Position numbers and translations under genes: made by a program. 64,000 nucleotides of DNA, from assembly GCA_019916065.1 (NCBI GenBank), contig CM034239.1:47629812-47693811 (forward strand). Reading direction: 5' to 3'. This document shows positions 13,501 to 23,375 of the stretch, piece after piece (positions within the stretch are counted from its first letter, which is position 1; each line of letters begins with the position of its first letter). The stretch comes from Vitellaria paradoxa. Its lineage: Eukaryota > Streptophyta > Magnoliopsida > Ericales > Sapotaceae. The notes under the pieces are model-generated. The model was not told the origin of the DNA, did not search any database, and saw only the letters and a program-made list of their open reading frames with translations.

Positions 13501-15047
13501 TTAATTGAGGGGTATATTACACTCACCTCCCCTGAGGTTTCTTCAAAAATTAGACAACATCCTTCATGTTTTGAAAATACTCCGACCTCCCTTGCTTTTA
13601 AGTTTCCTTAACTGATTCTCTAATATCATTTATAACAGCTAAAAAGTACACAAAATGTTCCTGATATCAAACATTTTTATACAAAAAAAAATATATATAT
13701 ATATATATATATGTTTATACAAAATAAATCAAAATTTTATAGAAATTAATCAAAATTTTTCTTACTCATAACATAAGGAATCAAATTGTTTATAAGTTAC
13801 AGAATTTTATATGAGGATAGTTTGGCTAACTCATAAAAAATTCTCGTTAACGTCAGATGAATTTTGAACTCACTTAGCAAAAAAAAAAAAAGAATTTTGA
13901 ACTCCTTACAAAACAGCTGTGTCTATGAATTCAGTCAAAGAGGCATTTGAATTTTTTTTACAGAATTGTTGTGGCTGGGAATTAATTCAAATCCAAATTG
14001 AATTCCTTACAAAACAACTGTGTCCGTTCACGGACAGTTATGTTTGTTAATTTCCCTCCAAAAGTCATGTGTGTTTTGGTTGTGCATTTTTAATGAAAAG
14101 ACACAATTATTTCTATAAATAGCATCTAGTTTTTGAATTGAATGGACACTAAATCACCCATAACGCTTTGACAAATCTTTACATCGCGTTTAAGAAAGTA
14201 TTGCATAGTTTGGTTTGACAGGCACGTGAATTACTGCTTCCAATTATGTGCAATAAAAGATCATTGTATCATGGGAGGCTGATCTCAATTAAATTATAAC
14301 CAATCCTTTTAGGGGGTTCAGTCCTAAGGACATAGTGCCAAATGCTAAACTTAATCTAATTCAGAATTTTCATTCTAAAAAACTGCGAGTTCATCAGTTT
14401 GTTTTCTTTCTTTATTAACAACGTTGCATGTTCCTTCTGTGTTCATCAGTTATATGATTTTGCATGAACCGTCATTCAGTTTGTTTTATATCATCTGATT
14501 TATCCAGAATTCGTAAGCAATATTTACATACTACTGAAAATAAACTTTGGCATACTAGTATACATCAATGCAACACATTTATCTATATATTAAATTTTAT
14601 TCATCCAAATAAAATGGTGCTCTAAGAGCTGTCGAAAGTCACAAACATCCTTGTTATCACCACATCGTAATCCACAAAAACTTGAACTCATGCGTGAATA
14701 CGCAAAACATAAACACATGCAGGTGTACCTCACAAAACAAAACACAAACACCTTGTGTGCGGTTTGTAAGCAGAAACAAACTTCAATACAAATAGTACAA
14801 AAGAGAGAAGTGAAACGAGAACTTACAAGTGAAGAGGGCTGACCTGGAGGAGGTGGGAATCAGAGGAAGGGAGGGAGAGAAGGAGGTCGGGGGAAATGAA
14901 GCAAGGCAGCCCCTTGCGAGTGGTGAGGAGGAGAGCTGGAGTCTCTATGTCTATTTCTGTTGGGAAGGGGCAACCGCAGCTGCCCCCCAGCCGTAGAACA
15001 CCCACCCTTGCTCTCCCCTTGCTCCATGCCTTTACCGCGAACTCCAT
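7547..15047 (-). CDS. QTRT2: Queuine tRNA-ribosyltransferase accessory subunit 2
   Basis: Ten exons in transcription order: 15047-14827, 13137-12963, 12861-12703, 12076-11983, 11033-10963, 10251-10200, 9021-8973, 8890-8753, 7889-7770 and 7685-7547. All introns are GT-AG and the phases match throughout, giving 405 aa, a normal length for the family. In other eukaryotes this subunit pairs with the catalytic QTRT1 to exchange guanine-34 for queuine in tRNAs with GUN anticodons. Family signatures: LADEVPAWVSEKRNKTSVDRT, GGFGLGESMDERSPLLSAV, ICGLGLPEEVLQGIDAGVDL and FDSTYIYHLTIGGFALTF. The zinc site reads CSCYAC with its histidine 26 residues later, at the last exon junction (IHNTHHYLGFF). The PTRxxR stretch that follows the catalytic Asp in QTRT1 is replaced, which fits a non-catalytic subunit. 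The start Met is the first in the exon-1 frame, just downstream of a CT/GA-rich leader and a TATA box. Introns make up most of the 7.5 kb. Confidence 0.93.
10092..10145 (-). mobile_element. Minimal poly(A) retroposition scar with 15-bp target duplication
   Basis: The 15-mer AGCTGGTGGCATACT occurs at 10092-10106 and again at 10131-10145. Between the copies are 17 T and then GGTAATT. On the minus strand this is seven bases followed by a poly(A) tail, flanked by a perfect target-site duplication: the structure expected of an extremely 5'-truncated LINE-mediated insertion. It lies in a QTRT2 intron. Confidence 0.85.
11645..11682. repeat. AAT/AATA simple repeat
   Basis: An AT-rich stretch of tandem AATA and then AAT units in a QTRT2 intron, next to a C-rich/A-rich composite tract at about 11600-11640. 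Confidence 0.85.
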
Positions 15048-15125
15048 ACCTCCTGTCTCTCTCCCCTCCCCTCTCTCTCTCTCTCTCTCTCTCCTCTCCT
15101 CTCTCTTGACCTGTACCTATATATA
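15048..15125 (-). promoter_or_regulatory. QTRT2 leader and TATA box
   Basis: On the minus strand a TATATATA box (about 15118-15125) lies roughly 70-75 bp before the ATG. Between them is a GA-rich tract ((CT)n on the plus strand, 15071-15092), common in plant 5' leaders. Transcription would be expected to start within or next to this tract. Position relative to the ATG is the only evidence. Confidence 0.55.
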
Positions 15126-15717
15126 TTCTCTGCATATACGCGGGAAGGGAAAAAATGTGTGATTAAACCTTTTTTTTTTCCTATTATTAATAAATATAGG
15201 AAATTTATAAAAAATAAACTTAAAACTAAAAAATAATTTTAATTAATTAAAACTTTTAAATATATGATCTTTTATTGCATCCGAATTAAAAATTCATGTA
15301 TTTCTAATTTTAATTTTTAGTTTATTAAAATAAAATCTTCAACCAAAATATTTAAATCTATTATTTATATATATAAATTTTTTCGTTTTCTATAGTTTTG
15401 GAAGGTTTTATGTTTTTGAAATTTATGAAATATAAAAATATCTGTCTCGCATTTTTGGACCAATATGAAAATATTTCAAATCTATTGTCATCTTTACATT
15501 TTCCAAAATTGCAAAACTTTGTTTACTATTCAAAATATATATTTAAAATTTAAAATATTTTTTGACTTCAAAACTGTATTATATTTTAATATAATTTTTT
15601 AATTTAAATGGAAATTTTGTCATAAATTTAAATGGTTTAAATTGTTAATTATGATAAATTTTAAAATTATAAAAAAATAGTTATATGAAATTATTTATAA
15701 TAGTAATTTTACTAGAA

Positions 15718-15795
15718 CTCCGCCTATTTCATAGCCGGTCCCAAGCTCAGATAAAGGAGAAGCGCTGTGTTAGGTAGTCGACAGTCGACGTAAAG
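15718..15795 (+). mobile_element. Probable 5' fragment of an RTE-type LINE
   Basis: A GC-richer island in AT-rich DNA contains ATAGCCGGTCCCAAGC, then GATAAAGGAGAAG, TGTGTTAGGTAGTCGACAG and GTAAAGCTTTGTC. This resembles, from memory, the conserved 5' leader of plant RTE-clade LINEs (AAAGGAGGAGGGTTGTG... GTAAAACTT). No coding part follows, so it would be a small remnant. Confidence 0.4.
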
Positions 15796-16205
15796 CTTTG
15801 TCAAATTTTTTTTATAGATTTTTATAGTAATTTTACTATTTTAAAAACTAGTCAGGCTGCTATTTTAGGAATAATTATTAACAAAGTTATGTATTATTGA
15901 ATGAATTAATTTTTTATTTTTATTTTAATATAATTTAATATTAAATTTATTAATTTAAAATTTTTAAATGTCGAAGCGGAACGTTATACTATTTTGGATC
16001 GAATTTGAATTGTTTCACTAGTGAGTTAGGCGGCCCCCAAGTCCACAGACTAGACCCTGGACTGATTCCTCTTGGTTCTGACGGCCCAGAGAAGTCAACG
16101 GCTTCTCCATTTCCTTTTTTCCTTTTTTTCCATTTTTTTGTTCTCCAAATTCCCTTACGATTGAAGAGTGTGAGTGAATATTGGCTTTCTAATTAGAGCT
16201 CGCCT

Positions 16206-16530
16206 GACACTCAAAAATTAGTAAAAAAATACTAAAATTATTTTTTGTATGTTTGATAAAATCACAATTTTTTTTTTTTGAATTGTTACAGTAAAAAGTA
16301 CACTCCATAATTACAATTTTTTTAATTTGCTACAGTAAAAAAATATACCAAACACTCAAAAGTTACCATTTTTTTACTTTGTTGCAGTAAAAAAGTTACC
16401 AAACACTCAAAAGTTACAAAAAAATACTAAAAATTCCATTTGATTCAACTAAACACACCAAAAAATGCCAAAAAAACATCTAAAAAATACCAAAACTTAA
16501 ATTTTTTTAAACTTCCAAACACCCCCTCAG
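16206..16530. repeat. Imperfect internal repeats, MITE-like
   Basis: Phrases such as GTTACAGTAAAAA, CAAACACTCAAAAGTTAC and AAAAAATACTAAAA recur several times. The block ends in CCAAACACCCCCTCAG, similar to MITE termini elsewhere in the window. A matching left terminus was not found. Confidence 0.35.
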
Positions 16531-17930
16531 TGTTTTGTGCTTTTAAGACTCTTTTTCATAAGCGATGGGTGGATTCGCAAGTTTCCGATTGACGATCAAA
16601 AGAGAGAAAACATATATATATATATTTTTATAATTTTGATTGCCAATCATGATTGTCAAACTCACCTCACTTCACCGGTTAAGGATATCCTAACTTATTT
16701 GATTATATCTGTTACGTAAGATTGAATTGAATGAAATGCAAGAATGAAAATAGAAGCAAAAATGAAAATGAAAATAAAATAAATTTAAATTCTCATACTT
16801 TGATTATATATTTTAAATATGATGAAATAAAATGAAAAGTAATAAAAATTATTAACATTAATTTTTTAAATTGAAAACATAATAGAATCTTAGGCCACGA
16901 ATGGTAATTTGATTGACAATGATGAAGAAATAAATTTTGTTTGGGTTAGTTCTCCACCTTAACAATAAGATAAATAATCGATCAAGCTTTATTAAATGTG
17001 ACTCATAGTAATTATTTATCAAAAAATGACTCTAATTTTCAAATAATTGAATAACTGAGAGTAATTTATGTTACGTGTACGTGAACTCGTAAAATGTACC
17101 TCATAATTAGTTTTATTTATAACACGTTTATTACTTTTCTTCGTAGATTATCTACGATTAAATATATGATTGTTACAGCTTTTATATATATGATTGAGTA
17201 CAAATACTCGTTTTCCTTACATATTGATCTCTTATAGGAGATCAAACATAATTAGGTCTTGATATGATAGTAGGTAATGTAAGTTTTAGAAAAATCAAAA
17301 GATCGACCGGTGATATCGTTGATTGTGCTAATGATCCATAATAATATCCTTATTATATGATTGTAATTACATTTTTGCAAGTAAATAAAAAAAATATTTA
17401 AATTTAAAAAAACTTGATTTCAAGTATTATTTTTTAAAATTTTTGCTTAAAAGAGTGCAATTTTCTCAACATAATTAATAGTGCTAAAAATTCGTCAAAA
17501 ACTCATATTTAAAAACGTTTAACAACAAAAAAGTAAAATATATACATTAATTCTGATAATTATAAAGTCATAATACACTATAATGGCTTTTTAATTCATA
17601 TATGGTTATAAAAAAAAAAAAAAAACATAAACGCATCAACGTATATTAAATTTTAAATGTATATATATATATGTGCGTATAGTACTTAATCATGATTACA
17701 ATAATGAAAATTAAAAATGATGGGAGGGTACAACTGCTTCATGCATCATTTTCCAACGACTAATTCCGAACAAAGGCCAGCACACACCTTAACCTTACAA
17801 GTTATTAATTAATTTATTTAATCTTAGGAACCCCAACAACTATCCCAACTACGAGAAGACTTGCATTAAACAAAAGGTGAAAAAACAATTATACATTTAT
17901 GTATGTATGTCGCTCTACCAAACTTAAGAA

Positions 17931-18075
17931 GGTGTTTTGTTGGTAAAAATTAATCAAAATTTATTAATTTTTTGTATTTTCTTTTAATTAAATTTTAATA
18001 CTTATTATTTTTATACCAAATTTTTATATTTTTACTATACTTTTTTACAAAATTTTTATCAACCAAACAATCTCA
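17931..18075 (+). mobile_element. MITE-like element, family A copy 1
   Basis: About 145 bp with inverted ends: TGTTTTGTTGGTAAAAATT on the left, and TTTTTATCAACCAAACA on the right. It is clearly homologous, in the same orientation, to 54803-54956; both share TTTTCTTTTAATTAAATTTT-like and CAAATTTTTATATTTTAACT-like segments. The size, inverted termini and dispersed copies fit a non-autonomous DNA transposon. Confidence 0.6.
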
Positions 18076-18759
18076 AAATGTTTTATGTACATCGAGAAAC
18101 ATTAGTAGATTCGACGTCGCCATCACCATGAATCATCAGTACTCCAGCATTTGCGTCGTTTCTAAGAATTAAACCCATGAATTGTTTGGATTAAGAAATT
18201 TCACAATAAACACCTTCTCTCTCTTTCCTTTCAAGTAACCACTTTCTCCATACCTCCACCTCTCTTTGGTCAGCACTCGACCTCGGCTGTGAATTAATTG
18301 TTGAAATTTCTTAAAACTAAACTACCGGTCTCATTTTTTTAAGGAAGAATAATATTGTTTTATTATTTATTTAAAAGTAAAAATTATGTAATCCAAACCA
18401 TTGTATAACTCAAAACTAATCACTTAAAAGAATTAATATTAGAGTAATGCCGTCAATTAGATTTTAGTAAAAATTTATAAAAATTATAAAATACCCAGTT
18501 GAGTGTTGAATAAAAATTGAAGAAAATAAAAAAGAATTAATAAAAATTAATTTTATGTTCAGTAAAAAAAAAAAAAAAGTCTCTTCTGATTTTATTTTTT
18601 TGACCAGGACACCCCTTAATCATCACGCATATAAATATATATATATATATATATATTATTTTCTATTCTAAATTAACCGATAGACTTTTGTCTGCCCTTC
18701 ACCACCCAATTCCCTCCGGCCTTCTCCTTCCGGCGCCCACCCACCCCCCTCCACCCCCA

Positions 18760-18767
<8 letters not shown>

Positions 18768-18796
<29 letters not shown>
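18768..18796. repeat. CT microsatellite in the GXM upstream region
   Basis: A (CT)n run of about 29 bases preceded by C-rich sequence, about 220 bp before the GXM start codon. It is probably in the 5' leader or core promoter. A second short CT run lies directly before the ATG at about 18990-19006. Confidence 0.85.
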
Positions 18797-18799
<3 letters not shown>

Positions 18800-19016
18800 A
18801 TGTTTTCAAGTCTTAACCGACAGATTCCACCAGATGACGAATAATGCAGCTCAATCGAAGTAGAGGAAACAAGAATGCCTCTGCTACCCTCCTCCCCTCA
18901 CAACTCATCTCACTGATCCTCTTCTTCATGAATTAAATTCAAACCATACTACGACCTGAGAAATTCACACCCACAAACCCCAATTCCCTCTCTCTCTCTC
19001 TCTCTCCAAAACAAAA

Positions 19017-19964
19017 ATGAGAGATCCAAAACCCAAAAATGAGAGATCCAAAACCCAAAACAGCATCAACCTGAAGCTCATCCTCATAACCCTCTCCATT
19101 CTTTTCCTTCTCTTCTTAGTCCTAAGGTCAACCTTCCCATCTTCACCACAAATCCCATCACTCATCTCATCATCATCATCATCAACAACCCCCCAACAAA
19201 ACTCCACAACCTCAACACAATCATCACCACCGTGCCCAACCACTCCTCCGCCGCTGACAACACCCACTGCCGCCGCCGCCACCACATGCACAAAAATCCC
19301 ACCATCCCTAGCCCAAGCAATGGTCCACTACGCAACCTCAAACATCACCCCACAGCAAACCCAGAAGGAGATCTCCGTCTCCCTCAGAGTCCTCGAAAAG
19401 AAGTCTCCCTGCAACTTCCTCGTATTCGGGCTCGGCCGCGACAGCCTCATGTGGACGGCGCTCAACCACGGCGGCCGCACCGTCTTCCTCGAGGAGGACC
19501 AGTCCTGGATCGACCAAATCAGCCGGCAGCTCCCTACTCTGGAGTCCTACCACGTCAAATACGACACGAAGGTAAGCGAAGCCGATCAGCTGATGGAGAT
19601 CGGGGCGAGGGAGGAGTGTAGAGCCGTCGGCGATCCTCGGTTTTCCAAGTGTCAACTGGCGCTGAAAGGGTTGCCGAACGAGGTTTATGAGATAGAGTGG
19701 GACTTGATAATGGTGGATGCTCCGACCGGGTACCATGACGGGGCACCCGGGAGGATGGGCGCGATTTATACCGCTGGTTTGATGGGTCGGAATAGGGAGG
19801 CGGGTGAGACTCACGTGTTCGTTCATGATGTGGATAGAGCTGTGGAGGATCGGTTTTCTAAGGCTTTCCTCTGTGAAGGTTACTTGACTGAGCAAGAAGG
19901 GAGGATCCGCCACTTCACCATTCCCAGTCATCGAGCTCGCGAGGGCAGACCCTTTTGCCCGTGA
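19017..19964 (+). CDS. GXM: Glucuronoxylan 4-O-methyltransferase, DUF579 family
   Basis: A single open frame of 315 aa. Residues 19-39 form a hydrophobic segment expected of a Golgi type II membrane anchor; residues 45-90 are a Ser/Thr/Pro-rich stem. The DUF579 catalytic region starts near residue 97 (LAQAMVHYATSNITPQQT). It contains FLVFGLGRDSLMW (134-146, the likely S-adenosylmethionine loop), RTVFLEED (154-161), WDLIMVDAPTGYHDGAPGRM (228-247) and the RPFCP C-terminus. GXM enzymes transfer methyl groups to O-4 of glucuronic acid side chains on secondary-wall xylan. The residues match GXM better than the IRX15 branch (ESYHVKYD, CQLALKGLP, VFVHDVDR). The first ATG is chosen because the ATG 22 bp downstream reads only about 11 codons before a stop. 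Small duplications overlap both ends of the gene. Intronless structure is usual for the family. Confidence 0.93.
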   Translation: MRDPKPKNERSKTQNSINLKLILITLSILFLLFLVLRSTFPSSPQIPSLISSSSSSTTPQQNSTTSTQSSPPCPTTPPPLTTPTAAAATTCTKIPPSLAQAMVHYATSNITPQQTQKEISVSLRVLEKKSPCNFLVFGLGRDSLMWTALNHGGRTVFLEEDQSWIDQISRQLPTLESYHVKYDTKVSEADQLMEIGAREECRAVGDPRFSKCQLALKGLPNEVYEIEWDLIMVDAPTGYHDGAPGRMGAIYTAGLMGRNREAGETHVFVHDVDRAVEDRFSKAFLCEGYLTEQEGRIRHFTIPSHRAREGRPFCP

Positions 19965-22621
19965 GAAGCGGGCTGACCCTTTTGCCCGTAAGAGGATAGG
20001 TCTCTCTCTCTCTCTCTCTATCTCGGAGTTTGTACTTAATTTTTTTTTATGGGTTTTACAGGACTATGGGGGGCTGAAAGGAATGTTTTACGTTAATTAA
20101 TTGCTTGCGTTGTGCCTTTCTATGTAAGAATCACAATAATGGAGATATTGGAATTTGACTATTTTTCTTGCGAAATGGTTGTTCTTACTTCTGTTCCGGC
20201 CGGGGTTCTAGGCTTTTAGGCTTGGGCCGGGCTAAAAATACATTTTTTTTTTATGGAGCCTAATTTTAATATTTAAGTCCGTTTATGTAAATTTGTATAT
20301 TTTTCAAAATTATATTTTTAGATTTGATATTAGTTTGGTGATAATTTTGATTTGGATTATTGAAATAAAATTCAACCTGAATATATTTATGTATGTTTTA
20401 ATTTAAAAAATATTTGAAAAAAAGAATATTATGTAGTGTGGAATTTTTTAGAAAAAAAAAAAGACATACAATGAAAATGGCAATACTTATATATATATAT
20501 ATATATAGGCACCGATTGGTATCTACAAAAAAAAAAAAAATCTAAAAACTTCTATTACATCAACTTTTTTATTTCACGGTACGTATTACGAACTCATAAT
20601 TTTTCTCACTTTTTATCACTCCAAATACACACAAATATTATAATTAATGGAATAAAAATTAAATCTTTTAACAAATATTAAAATTTTCAAAATAAAAATG
20701 ACATTTTTAAATTTTCTTTCCCATTTTACATACACGACATTGCGCTTTTTGATCGACAAAAATAAAGGGATATGTAGTTTGGAAAAAGTAGCATCTACCT
20801 CTAGATTTACACAGTGGAACTTCTTCTGACAGTTTGACAAAGACAAACTAACAACCGATGAATTGTGGTGCCCTTTTCCACCTTAAATTTTGCCTCATTT
20901 ACCGTTATGTGATGTCACGGCCCACCGGTGGGGCTTCGGCTCGTAGGAAAGGGATCCCATTTTTCATTCGATCGGTAGGTAAGCCCACAAACGAGCATAC
21001 TCCAGTTGAGTATTGGAATTGTTTTTGTTTAATTTATATTTTTTTTATTAAACTTAAAGATATGTTTAAGTTTAGCTTACTAAAATTGACATCAAGATTT
21101 AGTTGATACAGATTTTATTAGTTTTATTATTTTATATAGATTTAAATTTATTGCACCATCTTTAAATTGAATTTGATCTATTATGGGGCCGTTTGATCCC
21201 CTAAAAATTTTTAAAAAATCTTAAAAAACTTCAAAAGTTTTTAAATTTCTCAAATCAAATTTCACTATGTGTTACTTTTACATCACGTCAACACCTGCTA
21301 TTGGTTTTTTTTTTATTTTTTGACACTCCAAACACCCCTAAGTGTGTTCAAATTTAAGGGGCATTTGAAGTGTTGAAAAATAACGAATAGTAACAAAAAA
21401 TATGGTTTAGATAATTTTTAGTGTTTGACTTGCTGCTACCAAATCATGTTTTTAAAAAATGAATAGTGGTGCTTTTAATTTTTGCGTCAATTTTTCGAAG
21501 AGAAAGTCCATTCGAACAATTTTTTTTAGTTTGTTTGAACGTTTTTATGTTAAAATTTTTTAACAGTTATTAAAATTTTTTTGAAATTTGTAAAAAAATT
21601 ATTGGATTTTATAAAAATTTATTAGAATATATGGATATATATAAATTTATAAACATTTCAAGAATTATAAAGAGGACAAAATGTATTAAAAAATTTTAAA
21701 AATTTTTAGAAATTTTAAAATTTTTTTTAATTTTTAGCATGCAAACGCACTTTTATTTAATTTAATTTCAGAACAAGCCGATTTTATGTAGGTATAAGAA
21801 TGGCGCAAAATTTTACCCTGGTGTACGGATGCAGCTAAGCAATGTTGGACTTCGCTGTCTCGTAACTCTCAAGTGCCTTGCTTGTGTTGGGGCCTAGCTA
21901 CGTGCTGGCTAGGGGGCTTCGGTGCCACTTTACCGTGACATTGGGAACTGTTGTAGGCTTAGCTTGGCATGGATTGGTTGATGGGAGGTCGCTGGAACTG
22001 TAATTTTGTTTAGATTAGTAAAAAATTTTAAAAATTATTTACTTTTCATTTTTATTTTATTATATGAATTAAGAATCGATAATTTATTTTATTTTACCTG
22101 ACTTTTTACCGCTTTACAATTTTACTGCCTGGCATGCACTCAAAATATTTAAGAGAAAGTTTGTAGTGCTCATTTGGCTTGCCCCTTTACCATGATCGTC
22201 TCGATTCCTATCTTCTTGCACCCTCGTGGCCATAGGTCCCCAAATGTCACATTTAAATTTTGAAATCACATCACCCCAAGAATGCAACGGTTTAAGACCT
22301 CTATGCTAAAACCAATCCTTATACCTTTAAAAAAAAAAAAAAAAACAACCCTTATGAAGTAAAAATATGTGATTAACATGTTATAAAAGATTTATAAATA
22401 TACAAAATTGTATGCCAATTGCTATTAAATTTATTCAAAAATTATTTATAATATAACATTAACTTAATTAATCAATAACTCATGATTTACATAATACAAT
22501 ATTGTTTGTCTTGGATTCTACACTAGGTGTCAGAGTGGGATTCAAAAAAACAAAACACCATAAGAATAATAAAGTGTAGAGTGGATAATATTATACAATA
22601 TAGATCGTAGGCCATTATATG

Positions 22622-22860
22622 TGGTATCAGAGTCTGATTTAGCTAAGAGTGCAGGGGCACGCAAGCATATGTACCTTGTTAGGAGAGGAAGAAGTGTCGA
22701 GAATCGCACTTACGAGGGATTCTACCTAAGAGGAGTGAAGTAGACAAGTAATGGGTTTTTGTCTCACATCACTTGAGTGTGAAACGAGAAATGTGCTAAA
22801 TATAAGAGTTTAATGATCAACCTAATAGATGTCTGTGTGATACTTATAAAAAAATAAAAT
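22622..22860 (+). mobile_element. Possible LTR-element remnant with tRNA-Met-type primer site
   Basis: TGGTATCAGAGTC at 22622-22634 matches the usual plant LTR primer-binding site (TGGTATCAGAGC) except near its end. About 135 bp downstream, TGTCTCACATCACTTGAG resembles the start of many short plant LTRs. A matching LTR upstream of the primer site was not found, so this is at best a degraded fragment. Confidence 0.3.
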
Positions 22861-22914
22861 TCAAATATTATAAAAAGTAGATGAGGGATCATTACATATG
22901 TTGTGAATATGGCA

Positions 22915-23056
22915 ACATTTGGAGTTAAACAAAATAATATAAAATTTTATAAATCTCTACAAATATAAATTATAAGATTGTAAATTTTAAATTCTCAACT
23001 TATTGCACAAAATACGATGTATTAACTTTTATAATTTTATATAACTCTAAACACAT
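22915..23056 (-). mobile_element. MITE-like element, family B copy 1
   Basis: Its reverse complement aligns along its length with 26631-26790: a TGTTTRGAGTTRTATAAAATT left end, TTGTGCAATAAGTTGAGAA in the middle, TAGAGATTTATAAAATTTTA, and a right end in CTCCAAA. The two copies are in opposite orientation and differ by point changes and small indels, as expected of old copies of one non-autonomous DNA transposon. Confidence 0.6.
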
Positions 23057-23375
23057 CTTATATTAATTTAAAAATTTAATTTAATTTTAAAATAAATTAA
23101 TTTTTGATATATTCATTAAATCTTAAGAATTCACAATGCTTTGTGAATATATTAGGTTAAAATTTAATTTAATTTAAAAATTCGACAAGTGCATTTTAGG
23201 AATGTCGTATCCACTTGGGTTTACGAGCAACGACGTCGTATAAAAGGCCAAGAGGGAAAACGAGATCCAAACGATGTCGTTTGGACGACATCGTTTCATA
23301 TCCCCTTTCCCTTATCTTGGAAAGAGAGTAAAAGAAGAGAGTGGGGCAATCGAAGTTGGGTTGGGTTGGATTGCA

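Larger units (their letters stand above)
15126..19016. other. Intergenic region between divergent QTRT2 and GXM
   Basis: About 3.9 kb of AT-rich DNA with no convincing gene. Recognisable pieces are a short probable RTE-type LINE fragment (15718-15795), a block of imperfect internal repeats ending in CCAAACACCCCCTCAG (16206-16530), a MITE-like element (17931-18075), an AT microsatellite (about 18633-18657) and a CT microsatellite (18768-18796). The last 350 bp probably hold the GXM promoter and a long C/T-rich leader. Confidence 0.6.
19965..23375. other. Intergenic region with MITE remnants
   Basis: About 3.4 kb, mostly very AT-rich. The first 150 bp hold the GXM 3' untranslated region. Between 21185 and 21740 is a cluster of MITE-like sequence with head-to-head inverted ends around 21311-21380 (TTTTTGACACTCCAAACACC against AAGGGGCATTTGAAGTGTTG). 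A GC-richer island at 21780-22010 is unassigned. Near 22622 there is a primer-binding-site-like motif, and at 22915-23056 a MITE-like element. No gene is visible. Confidence 0.55.

Noticed and set aside
14860..15162. Overlapping frames of about 90 codons on both strands
   Set aside because: They come from the QTRT2 first exon in other frames and from the (CT)n leader.
18965..19931. Long minus-strand and alternative-frame ORFs overlapping GXM
   Set aside because: They are antisense or shifted shadows of the GXM coding sequence, and their residues make no sense as proteins.
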